Assembly (NCBI GenBank): GCA_963680875.1
Contig: OY804584.1
Coordinates: 93,432,031 to 93,496,030 of the forward strand
DNA: 64,000 nt
Reading direction: 5' to 3'
Origin: Bathymodiolus brooksi
Lineage: Eukaryota > Mollusca > Bivalvia > Mytilida > Modiolidae
The notes below the pieces were generated by a model. That model did not search any database. It was not told the DNA's origin and saw only the letters and a program-made list of their open reading frames with translations. Of the stretch, positions 1 through 11,661 are shown piece by piece. The number at the start of each line of letters is the position of its first letter. Within the stretch, counting starts at the first letter, position 1. The position numbers and the translations under genes were made by a program.

Positions 1-5
1 AACAT

Positions 6-41
6 GGACCAGAGCTAGCTTATAAACTTAGGTGAAAACAC
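6..41. repeat. Representative monomer (phase used here: starts at GGACC)
   Basis: Phase chosen arbitrarily. Landmarks by monomer position: GGACC 1-5, the 8-bp palindrome AGCTAGCT 8-15, TTATAA 15-20, CTTAGG or CTTAAG 22-27, GTGAAAACAC or GTGACAACAC 27-36. The only consensus CpG spans position 36 and position 1 of the next unit. Composition is about 14 A, 7 T, 8 G and 7 C. Common variant sites are 36/1 (CATGG, CATAG), 2 (CGAACC), 3 (GGTCC, GGCCC), 4 (GGAGC), 6 (CCTGAGC), 7 (CCATAGC), 10 (GTTAGC), 13 (GCTAAC), 14 (GTTTAT), 17 (CTTGTAAAC), 23 (ACGTAGG), 25 (TTGGG), 26 (CTTAAG), 28 (AAGCGA) and 31 (GACAAC). Confidence 0.95.
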
Positions 42-940
42 GAACCAGAGCTAGCTTATAAACTTAAGTGAAAACACGGACCTGAGCTAGCTTATAAACT
101 TAAGTGAAAACACGGACCATAGCTAGCTTATAAACTTAAGTGAAAACACGGACCTGAGCTAGCTTATAAACTTAGGTGAAAATACGGACCAGAGCTAGCT
201 TATAAACCTAGGTGAAAACACGGACCAGAGCTAGCTTATAAACTTAGGTGACACCACGGACCAGAGCTAGCTTATAAACTTAGGTGAAAACACGGACCTG
301 AGCTAGCTTATAAACTTAGGTGAAAACACGGACCTGAGCTAGCTTATAAACTTAAGTGAAAACACGGACCATAGCTAGCTTATAAACTTAAGTGAAAACA
401 CGGACCTGAGCTAGCTTATAAACTTAGGTGAAAACACGGACGTGAGCTAGCTTATAAACTTAAGTGAAAACACGGACCAGAGTTAGCTTATAAACTTAAG
501 TGAAATCACGGACCAGAGCTAGCTTATAAACTTAGGTGAAAACACGGACCTGAGCTAGGTTATAAACTTAGGTGAAAACACGGACCAGAGCTAGCTTATA
601 AACGTAGGTGAAAACACGGACCAGAGCTAGCTTATAAACTTAAGTGAAAACACGGACCAGTGCTAGCTTGTAAACGTAGGTGAAAACACGGACCAGAGCT
701 AGCTTATAAACTTAAGTGAAAACACGGTCCAGAGCTAACTTATAAACTTAAGTGAAAACACGGACCAGAGCTAGCTTATAAACTTAAGTGAAAACACGGA
801 CCAGAGCTAGCTTGTAAACGTAGGTGAAAACACGGACCAGAGCTAGCTTATAAACTTAAGTGAAAACACGGTCCAGAGCTAACTTATAAACTTAACTGAA
901 AACATGGACCAGAGCTAGCTTATAAACTTAGGTGAAAACA

Positions 941-955
941 CGGACCAGAAGCTAG
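941..955. repeat. One-base-long marker monomer (first of 12)
   Basis: CCAGAAGCTAGC in place of CCAGAGCTAGC. Copies lie near 948, 4978, 14227, 16387, 19229, 23729, 40389, 47228, 48560, 50935, 53777 and 58277. In all of them the preceding monomer ends in TTAGGTGAAAACAC, and most are followed by a GACAAC monomer. Confidence 0.88.
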
Positions 956-1616
956 CTTATAAACGTAGGTGACAACACGGACCTGAGCTAGCTTATAAAC
1001 TTAGGTGACAACACGGACCAGAGCTAGTTTATAAACTTAGGTGACAACACGGACCAGAGCTAGCTTATAAACTTAGGTGACAACACGGACCAGAGCTAGT
1101 TTATAAACTTAGGTGACAACACGGACCAGAGCTAGCTTATAAACTTAGGTGACAACACGGACCAGAGCTAGCTTATAAACTTAGGTGACAACACGGACCA
1201 GAGCTAGCTTATAAACTTAGGTGAAAACACGGACCAGAGCTAGCTTATAAACTTGGGTGAAAACACGGACCTGAGCTAGCTTATAAACTTAAGTGAAAAC
1301 ACGGACCAGAGCTAGCTTATAAACTTAAGTGAAAACACGGAGCAGAGCTAGCTTATAAACTTAAGTGAAAACACGGACCAGAGCTAGCTTATAAACTTAA
1401 GTGAAGACACGGACCAGAGCTAGCTTATAAACGTAGGTGAAAACACGGACCATAGCTAGCTTATAAACTTAAGTGAAAACACGGACCAGAGCTAGCTTAT
1501 AAACTTAAGTGAAAACACGAACCTGAGCTAGCTTATAAACTTAAGTGAAAACACGGACCAGAGCTAGCTTATAAACTTAAGTGAAAACACGGACCAGAGC
1601 TAGCTTATAAACTTAA

Positions 1617-1627
1617 GTGAAACACGG
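1617..1627. repeat. One-base-short marker monomer (first of 28)
   Basis: GTGAAACACGG in place of GTGAAAACACGG. Followed by a CCATAGC monomer and then a CGTAGG monomer in every copy I checked. The fixed context indicates one ancestral deletion spread by higher-order amplification. Confidence 0.9.
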
Positions 1628-2880
1628 ACCATAGCTAGCTTATAAACGTAGGTGAAAACACGAACCAGAGCTAGCTTATAAACTTAAGTGAAAACGCGGA
1701 CCTGAGCTAGCTTATAAACTTAAGCGAAAACACGGACCTGAGCTAGCTTATACACTTAAGTGAAAACACGGACCTGAGCTAGCTTATAAACTTAGGTGAA
1801 AACACGGACCTGAGCTAGCTTATAAACTTAGGTGACAACACGGACCAGAGCTAGCTTATAAACTTAGATGAAAACACCGACCAGAGCTAGCTAATAAACT
1901 TAGGTGAAAACACGGACCTGAGCTAGCTTATAAACTTAAGTGAAAACACGGACCAGAGCTAGCTTATAAACTTAAGTGAAAACACGGACCAGAGCTAGCT
2001 TATAAACGTAGGTGAAAACACGGACCAGAGCTAGCTTATAAACTTAGGTGACAACACGGACCAGAGCTAGCTTATAAACTTAGGTGAAAACACGGACCAG
2101 AGCTAGCTTATAAACTTAGGTGAAAACACGGACCAGAGCTAGCCTATAAACGTAGGTGAAAACACGGCCCAGAGCTAGCTTATAAACTTAAGTGAAAACA
2201 CGGACCAGAGCCAGCTTGTAAACGTAGGTGAAAACACGGACCAGAGCTAGCTTATAGACTTAGGTGAAAGCACGGACCAGAGCTAGCTTATAAACTTAGG
2301 TGACAACACGGACCAGAGCTAGCTTATAAACTTAGGTGACAACACGGACCAGAGCTAGCTTATAAACTTAGGTGACAACACGGACCAGAGCTAGCTTATA
2401 AACTTAGGTGACAACACGGACCAGAGCTACCTTATAAACTTAGGTGACAACACGGACCAGAGCTAGCTTATAAACTTAGGTGAAAACACGGACCAGAGCT
2501 AGCTTATAAACTTGGGTGAAAACACGGACCTGAGCTAGCTTATAAACTTAAGTGAAAACACGGACCAGAGCTAGCTTATAAACTTAAGTGAAAACACGGA
2601 GCAGAGCTAGCTTATAAACTTAAGTGAAAACACGGACCAGAGCTAGCTTATAAACTTAAGTGAAGACACGGACCAGAGCTAGCTTATAAACGTAGGTGAA
2701 AACACGAACCATAGCTAGCTTATAAACTTAAGTGAAAACACGGACCAGAGCTAGCTTATAAACTTAAGTGAAAACACGAACCTGAGCTAGCTTATAAACT
2801 TAAGTGAAAACACGGACCAGAGCTAGCTTATAAACTTAGGTGAAAACACGGACCAGAGCTAGCTTATAAACTTAGGTGAC

Positions 2881-2988
2881 AACATAGACCAGAGCTAGCT
2901 TATAAACTTAGGTGACAACATAGACCAGAGCTAGCTTATAAACTTAGGTGACAACATAGACCAGAGCTAGCTTATAAACTTAGGTGAA
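2881..2988. repeat. CATAGACC monomer trio (A1)
   Basis: Three consecutive monomers read AACATAGACC (2881, 2917, 2953), differing from consensus at both bases of the CpG. A reliable marker of A and X blocks. Confidence 0.93.
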
Positions 2989-4031
2989 AACACGGACCAG
3001 AGCTAGCTTATAAACTTAGGTGACAACACGGACCAGAGCTAGCTTATAAACTTAGGTGACAACACGGACCAGAGCTAGCTTATAAACTTAGGTGACAACA
3101 CGGACCAGAGCTAGCTTATAAACTTAGGTGAAAACACGGACCTGAGCTAGCTTATAAACTTAAGTGAAAACACGGACCAGAGCTAGCTTATAAACTTAAG
3201 TGAAAACACGGAGCAGAGCTAGCTTATAAACTTAAGTGAAAACACGGACCAGAGCTAGCTTATAAACTTAAGTGAAGACACGGACCAGAGCTAGCTTATA
3301 AACGTAGGTGAAAACACGGACCATAGCTAGCTTATAAACATAAGTGAAAACACGGATCAGAGCTAGCTTATAAACTTAAGTGAAAATACGAACCTGAGCT
3401 AGCTTATAAACTTAAGTGAAAACACGGACCAGAGCTAGCTTATAAACTTAAGTGAAAACACGGACCAGAGCTAGCTTATAAACTTAAGTGAAACACGGAC
3501 CATAGCTAGCTTATAAACGTAGGTGAAAACACGGACCAGAGCTAGCTTATAAACTTAAGTGAAAACACGGACCTGAGCTAGCTTATAAACTTAAGCGAAA
3601 ACACGGACCTGAGCTAGCTTATAAACTTAAGTGAAAACACGGACCAGAGCTAGCTTATAAACTTAAGTGAAAACATGGACCAGAGCTAGCTTATAAACTT
3701 AGGTGAAAACACGGACCAGAGCTAGCTTATAAACTTAGGTGAAAACACGGACCAGAGCTAGCATATAAACTTAGGTGACAACACGGACCAGAGCTAGCTT
3801 ATAAACTTAGGTGACAACACGGACCAGAGCTAGCTTATAAACTTGGGTGACAACACGGACCAGAGCTAGCTTATAAACTTAGGTGAAAACACGGACCAGA
3901 GCTAGCTTATAAACTTAGGTGAAAACACGGACCAGAGCTAGCTAATAAACTTAGGTGAAAACACGGACCTGAGCTAGCTTATAAACTTAGGTGAAAGCAC
4001 GGACCTCAGCTAGCTTATAAACTTAGGTGAA

Positions 4032-7000
4032 AACATGGACCAGAGCTAGCTTATAAACTTAGGTGAAAACACGAACCAGAGCTAGCTTATAAACTTAAGT
4101 GAAAACACGGACCTGAGCTAGCTTATAAACTTAAGTGAAAACACGGACCATAGCTAGCTTATAAACTTAAGTGAAAACACGGACCTGAGCTAGCTTATAA
4201 ACTTAGGTGAAAATACGGACCAGAGCTAGCTTATAAACCTAGGTGAAAACACGGACCAGAGCTAGCTTATAAACTTAGGTGACACCACGGACCAGAGCTA
4301 GCTTATAAACTTAGGTGAAAACACGGACCTGAGCTAGCTTATAAACTTAGGTGAAAACACGGACCTGAGCTAGCTTATAAACTTAAGTGAAAACACGGAC
4401 CATAGCTAGCTTATAAACTTAAGTGAAAACACGGACCTGAGCTAGCTTATAAACTTAGGTGAAAACACGGACGTGAGCTAGCTTATAAACTTAAGTGAAA
4501 ACACGGACCAGAGTTAGCTTATAAACTTAAGTGAAATCACGGACCAGAGCTAGCTTATAAACTTAGGTGAAAACACGGACCTGAGCTAGGTTATAAACTT
4601 AGGTGAAAACACGGACCAGAGCTAGCTTATAAACGTAGGTGAAAACACGGACCAGAGCTAGCTTATAAACTTAAGTGAAAACACGGACCAGTGCTAGCTT
4701 GTAAACGTAGGTGAAAACACGGACCAGAGCTAGCTTATAAACTTAAGTGAAAACACGGTCCAGAGCTAACTTATAAACTTAAGTGAAAACACGGACCAGA
4801 GCTAGCTTATAAACTTAAGTGAAAACACGGACCAGAGCTAGCTTGTAAACGTAGGTGAAAACACGGACCAGAGCTAGCTTATAAACTTAAGTGAAAACAC
4901 GGTCCAGAGCTAACTTATAAACTTAACTGAAAACATGGACCAGAGCTAGCTTATAAACTTAGGTGAAAACACGGACCAGAAGCTAGCTTATAAACGTAGG
5001 TGACAACACGGACCTGAGCTAGCTTATAAACTTAGGTGACAACACGGACCAGAGCTAGTTTATAAACTTAGGTGACAACACGGACCAGAGCTAGCTTATA
5101 AACTTAGGTGACAACACGGACCAGAGCTAGTTTATAAACTTAGGTGACAACACGGACCAGAGCTAGCTTATAAACTTAGGTGACAACATGGACCAGAGCT
5201 AGCTTATAAACTTAGGTGACAACACGGACCAGAGCTAGCTTATAAACTTAGGTGAAAACACGGACCAGAGCTAGCTTATAAACTTAGGTGACAACACGGA
5301 CCAGAGCTAGCTTAAAAACTTAGGTGAAAACACGGACCAGAGCTAGCTTATAAACTTAGGTGAAAACACGGACCAGAGCTAGCTTATAAACTTAGGTGAA
5401 AACACGGACCAGAGCTAGCCTATAAACGTAGGTGAAAACACGGCCCAGAGCTAGCTTATAAACTTAAGTGAAAACACGGACCAGAGCCAGCTTGTAAACG
5501 TAGGTGAAAACACGGACCAGAGCTAGCTTATAGACTTAGGTGAAAACACGGACCAGAGCTAGCTTATAAACTTAGGTGACAACACGGACCAGAGCTAGCT
5601 TATAAACTTAGGTGACAACACGGACCAGAGCTAGCTTATAAACTTAGGTGACAACACGGACCAGAGCTAGCTTATAAACTTAGGTGACAACACGGACCAG
5701 AGCTAGCTTATAAACTTAGGTGACAACACGGACCAGAGCTAGCTTATAAACTTAGGTGAAAACACGGACCAGAGCTAGCTTATAAACTTGGGTGAAAACA
5801 CGGACCTGAGCTAGCTTATAAACTTAAGTGAAAACACGGACCAGAGCTAGCTTATAAACTTAAGTGAAAACACGGAGCAGAGCTAGCTTATAAACTTAAG
5901 TGAAAACACGGACCAGAGCTAGCTTATAAACTTAAGTGAAGACACGGACCAGAGCTAGCTTATAAAGGTAGGTGAAAACACGGACCATAGCTAGCTTATA
6001 AACTTAAGTGAAAACACGGACCAGAGCTAGCTTATAAACTTAAGTGAAAACACGAACCTGAGCTAGCTTATAAACTTAAGTGAAAACACGGACCAGAGCT
6101 AGCTTATAAACTTAAGTGAAAACACGGACCAGAGCTAGCTTATAAACTTAAGTGAAACACGGACCATAGCTAGCTTATAAACGTAGGTGAAAACACGAAC
6201 CAGAGCTAGCTTATAAACTTAAGTGAAAACACGGACCTGAGCTAGCTTATAAACTTAAGCGAAAACACGGACCTGAGCTAGCTTATACACTTAAGTGAAA
6301 ACACGGACCTGAGCTAGCTTATAAACTTAGGTGAAAACACGGACCTGAGCTAGCTTATAAACTTAGGTGACAACACGGACCAGATCTAGCTTATAAACTT
6401 AGATGAAAACACCGACCAGAGCTAGCTAATAAACTTAGGTGAAAACACGGACCTCAGCTAGCTTATAAACTTAAGTGAAAACACGGACCAGAGCTAGCTT
6501 ATAAACTTAAGTGAAAACACGGACCAGAGCTAGCTTATAAACGTAGGTGAAAACACGGACCAGAGCTAGCTTATAAACTTAGGTGACAACACGGACCAGA
6601 GCTAGCTTATAAACTTAGGTGAAAACACGGACCAGAGCTAGCTTATAAACTTAGGTGAAAACACGGACCAGAGCTAGCCTATAAACGTAGGTGAAAACAC
6701 GGCCCAGAGCTAGCTTATAAACTTAAGTGAAAACACGGACCAGAGCCAGCTTGTAAACGTAGGTGAAAACACGGACCAGAGCTAGCTTATAGACTTAGGT
6801 GAAAGCACGGACCAGAGCTAGCTTATAAACTTAGGTGACAACACGGACCAGAGCTAGCTTATAAACTTAGGTGACAACACGGACCAGAGCTAGCTTATAA
6901 ACTTAGGTGACAACACGGACCAGAGCTACCTTATAAACTTAGGTGACAACTCGGACCAGAGCTAGCTTATAAACTTAGGTGAAAACACGGACCAGAGCTA

Positions 7001-8710
7001 GCTTATAAACTTGGGTGAAAACACGGACCTGAGCTAGCTTATAAACTTAAGTGAAAACACGGACCAGAGCTAGCTTATAAACTTAAGTGAAAACACGGAG
7101 CAGAGCTAGCTTATAAACTTAAGTGAAAACACGGACCAGAGCTAGCTTATAAACTTAAGTGAAGACACGGACCAGAGCTAGCTTATAAACGTAGGTGAAA
7201 ACACGGACCATAGCTAGCTTATAAACTTAAGTGAAAACACGGACCAGAGCTAGCTTATAAACTTAAGTGAAAACACGAACCTGAGCTAGCTTATAAACTT
7301 AAGTGAAAACACGGACCAGAGCTAGCTTATAAACTTAAGTGAAAACACGGACCAGAGCTAGCTTATAAACTTAAGTGAAACACGGACCATAGCTAGCTTA
7401 TAAACGTAGGTGAAAACACGGACCAGAGCTAGCTTATAAACTTAAGTGAAAACACGGACCTGAGCTAGCTTATAAACTTAAGCGAAAACACGGACCTGAG
7501 CTAGCTTATACACTTAAGTGAAAACACGGACCTGAGCTAGCTTATAAACTTAGGTGAAAACACGGACCTGAGCTAGCTTATAAACTTAGGTGACAACACG
7601 GACCAGAGCTAGCTTATAAACTTAGATGAAAACACCGACCAGAGCTAGCTAATAAACTTAAGTGAAAACACGGACCTGAGCTAGCTTATAAACTTAAGTG
7701 AAAACACGGACCAGAGCTAGCTTATAAACTTAAGTGAAAACACGGAGCAGAGCTAGCTTATAAACTTAAGTGAAAACACGGACCAGAGCTAGCTTATAAA
7801 CTTAAGTGAAAACACGGACCAGAGCTAGCTTATAAACTTAAGTGAAAACACGGACCAGAGCTAGCTTATAAACTTAGGTGAAAACATGGACCTGAGCTAG
7901 CTTATAAACTTAAGTGAAAACACGGACCAGAGCTAGCTTATAAACTTAAGTGAAAACACGGACCAGAGCTAGCTTATAAACGTAGGTGAAAACACGGACC
8001 AGAGCTAGCTTATAAACTTAAGCGAAAACACGGACCTGAGCTAGCTTATAAACTTAAGTGAAAACACGGACCAGAGCTAGCTTATAAACTTAAGTGAAAA
8101 CACGGACCAGAGCTATCTTATAAACTTAGGTGAAAACACGGACCTGAGCTAGCTATTAAACTTAGGTGAAAACACGGACCAGAGCTAGCTTATAAACGTA
8201 GATGAAAAGATGGACCAGAGCTAGCTTATAAACTTAGGTGAAAACATGGACCAGAGCTAGCTTATAAACTTAGGTGAAAACACGGACCAGAGCTAGCTTA
8301 TAAACGTAGGTGAAAACACGGACCAGAGCTAGCTTATAAACTTAAGTGAAAACACGGACCAGAGCTAGCTTATAAACTTTGGTGAAAACACGGACCAGTG
8401 CTAGCTTATAAACTTAGGTGACAACATGGACCAGAGCTAGCTTATAAACTTAGGTGACAACACGGACCAGAGCTAGCTTATAAACTTAGGTGACAACACG
8501 GACCAGAGCTAGCTTATACACTTGGGTGACAACACGGACCAGAGCTAGCTTATAGACTTAGGTGAAAACACGGAGCAGAGCTAGCTTATAAACTTAGGTG
8601 AAAACACGGACCAGAGCTAGCTAATAAACTTAGGTGAAAACACGGACCTGAGCTAGCTTATAAACTTAGGTGAAAGCACGGACCTGAGCTAGCTTATAAA
8701 CTTAGGTGAA
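4032..8710. repeat. B-type HOR block, copy 1
   Basis: 4,679 bp, the same length as the copy at 57331. Short-monomer markers at 6152 and 7375 (spacing 1,223). Its first 0.9 kb is collinear with A (offset 4,031 from position 1 to 901), and the A/B resemblance extends to the first marker. The later half differs from A: it has no CATAGACC trio and ends with the GATGAAAAGATGG monomer (8201) and a GTGCTAGC/TTTGGTG pair. Confidence 0.82.
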
Positions 8711-11661
8711 AACATGGACCAGAGCTAGCTTATAAACTTAGGTGAAAACACGAACCAGAGCTAGCTTATAAACTTAAGTGAAAACACGGACCTGAGCTAG
8801 CTTATAAACTTAAGTGAAAACACGGACCATAGCTAGCTTATAAACTTAAGTGAAAACACGGACCTGAGCTAGCTTATAAACTTAGGTGAAAATACGGACC
8901 AGAGCTAGCTTATAAACCTAGGTGAAAACACGGACCAGAGCTAGCTTATAAACTTAGGTGACACCACGGACCAGAGCTAGCTTATAAACTTAGGTGACAA
9001 CACGGACCAGAGCTAGCTTATAAACTTAAGTGAACACACGGACCTGAGCTAGCTTATAAACTTAAGTGAAAACACGGACGTGAGCTAGCTTATAAACTTA
9101 AGTGAAAACACGGACCAGAGTTAGCTTATAAACTTAAGTGAAATCACGGACCAGAGCTAGCTTATAAACTTAGGTGAAAACACGGACCTGAGCTAGCTTA
9201 TAAACTTAGGTGACAACACGGACCAGAGCTAGCTTATAAACGTAGGTGAAAACACGGACCAGAGCTAGCTTATAAACTTAAGTGAAAACACGGACCAGAG
9301 CTAGCTTGTAAACGTAGGTGAAAACACGGACCAGAGCTAGCTTATAAACTTAAGTGAAAACACGGTCCAGAGCTAACTTATAAACTTAAGTGAAAACAAG
9401 GACCAGAGCTAGCTTATAAACTTAGGTGAAAACACGGACCAGAGATAGCTTGTAAACGTAGGTGAAAACACGGACCAGAGCTAGCTTATAAACTTAAGTG
9501 AAAACACGGTCCAGAGCTAACTTATAAACTTAACTGAAAACACGGACCAGAGCTAGCTTATAAACTTAGGTGAAAACACGGACCAGAGCTAGCTTATAAA
9601 CTTAGGTGAAAACACGGACCAGAGCTAGCCTATAAACGTAGGTGAAAACACGGCCCAGAGCTAGCTTATAAACTTAAGTGAAAACACGGACCAGAGCCAG
9701 CTTGTAAACGTAGGTGAAAACACGGACCAGAGCTAGCTTATAGACTTAGGTGAAAACACGGACCAGAGCTAGCTTATAAACTTAGGTGACAACACGGACC
9801 AGAGCTAGCTTATAAACTTAGGTGACAACACGGACCAGAGCTAGCTTATAAACTTAGGTGACAACACGGACCAGAGCTAGCTTATAAACTTAGGTGACAA
9901 CACGGACCAGAGCTACCTTATAAACTTAGGTGACAACACGGACCAGAGCTAGCTTATAAACTTAGGTGAAAACACGGACCAGAGCTAGCTTATAAACTTG
10001 GGTGAAAACACGGACCTGAGCTAGCTTATAAACTTAAGTGAAAACACGGACCAGAGCTAGCTTATAAACTTAAGTGAAAACACGGAGCAGAGCTAGCTTA
10101 TAAACTTAAGTGAAAACACGGACCAGAGCTAGCTTATAAACTTAAGTGAAGACACGGACCAGAGATAGCTTATAAACGTAGGTGAAAACACGGACCAGAG
10201 CTAGCTTATAAACTTAAGTGAAAACACGAACCTGAGCTAGCTTATAAACTTAAGTGAAAACACGGACCAGAGCTAGCTTATAAACTTAAGTGAAAACACG
10301 GACCAGAGCTAGCTTATAAACTTAAGTGAAACACGGACCATAGCTAGCTTATAAACGTAGGTGAAAACACGGACCAGAGCTAGCTTATAAACTTAAGTGA
10401 AAACACGGACCTGAGCTAGCTTATAAACTTAAGCGAAAACACGGACCTGAGCTAGCTTATACACTTAAGTGAAAACACGAACCTGAGCTAGCTTATAAAC
10501 TTAGGTGAAAACACGGACCTGAGCTAGCTTATAAACTTAGGTGACAACACGGACCAGAGCTAGATTATAAACTTAGATGAAAACACCGACCAGAGCTAGC
10601 TAATAAACTTAAGTGAAAACACGGACCTGAGCTAGCTTATAAACTTAAGTGAAAACACGGACCAGAGCTAGCTTATAAACTTAAGTGAAAACACGGAGCA
10701 GAGCTAGCTTATAAACTTAAGTGAAAACACGGACCAGAGCTAGCTTATAAACTTAAGTGAAAACACGGACCAGAGCTAGCTTATAAACTTAAGTGAAAAC
10801 ACGGACCAGAGCTAGCTTATAAACTTAGGTGAAAACATGGACCTGAGCTAGCTTATAAACTTAAGTGAAAACACGGACCAGAGCTAGCTTATAAACTTAA
10901 GTGAAAACACGGACCAGAGCTAGCTTATAAACGTAGGTGAAAACACGGACCAGAGCTAGCTTATAAACTTAAGCGAAAACACGGACCTGAGCTAGCTTAT
11001 AAACTTAAGTGAAAACACGGACCAGAGCTAGCTTATAAACTTAAGTGAAAACACGGACCAGAGCTATCTTATAAACTTAGGTGAAAACACGGACCTGAGC
11101 TAGCTTATAAACTTAGGTGAAAACACGGACCAGAGCTAGCTTATAAACGTAGATGAAAACATGGACCAGAGCTAGCTTATAAACTTAGGTGAAAACACGG
11201 ACCAGAGCTAGCTTATAAACTTAGGTGAAAACACGGACCAGAGCTAGCTTATAAACGTAGGTGAAAACACGGACCAGAGCTAGCTTATAAACTTAAGTGA
11301 AAACACGGACCAGAGCTAGCTTATAAACTTTGGTGAAAACACGGACCAGTGCTAGCTTATAAACTTAGGTGACAACATGGACCAGAGCTAGCTTATAAAC
11401 TTAGGTGACAACACGGACCAGAGCTAGCTTATAAACTTAGGTGACAACACGGACCAGAGCTAGCTTATACACTTGGGTGACAACACGGACCAGAGCTAGC
11501 TTATAGACTTAGGTGAAAACACGGACCAGAGCTAGCTTATAAACTTAGGTGAAAACACGGACCAGAGCTAGCTAATAAACTTAGGTGAAAACACGGACCT
11601 GAGCTAGCTTATAAACTTAGGTGAAAGCACGGACCTGAGCTAGCTTATAAACTTAGGTGAA
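8711..11661. repeat. C-type HOR block, copy 1
   Basis: 2,951 bp, the same anchor spacing as the block at 36564. One short-monomer marker at 10326, 1,615 bp from the anchor as in the copy at 28756. It resembles B early on but carries GTGAACACACGG followed by CGTGAGC, and the AACTGA monomer leads into a CACGG rather than a CATGG monomer. A GATGAAAACATGG monomer lies at 11152. Confidence 0.8.

Larger units (their letters stand above)
1..4031. repeat. A-type HOR block, copy 1 (14 monomers short)
   Basis: Begins with the CATGG/CGAACC anchor. It has one-base-short marker monomers at 1617 and 3488 (spacing 1,871) and a CATAGACC trio at 2881-2988. From the AACTGAAAACATGG site (CATGG monomer at 901) to the first marker it measures 716 bp, against 1,220 bp in the copies starting 4932, 19184 and 53732. 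This shows a local loss of 504 bp (14 x 36). Inferred undeleted length is 4,535 bp. Confidence 0.82.

Noticed and set aside
8201..8213. ATG codons in GATGAAAAGATGG and CATGG monomers as start sites
   Set aside because: Each is followed within a monomer or two by in-frame stops, and the variants are substitutions of the monomer.
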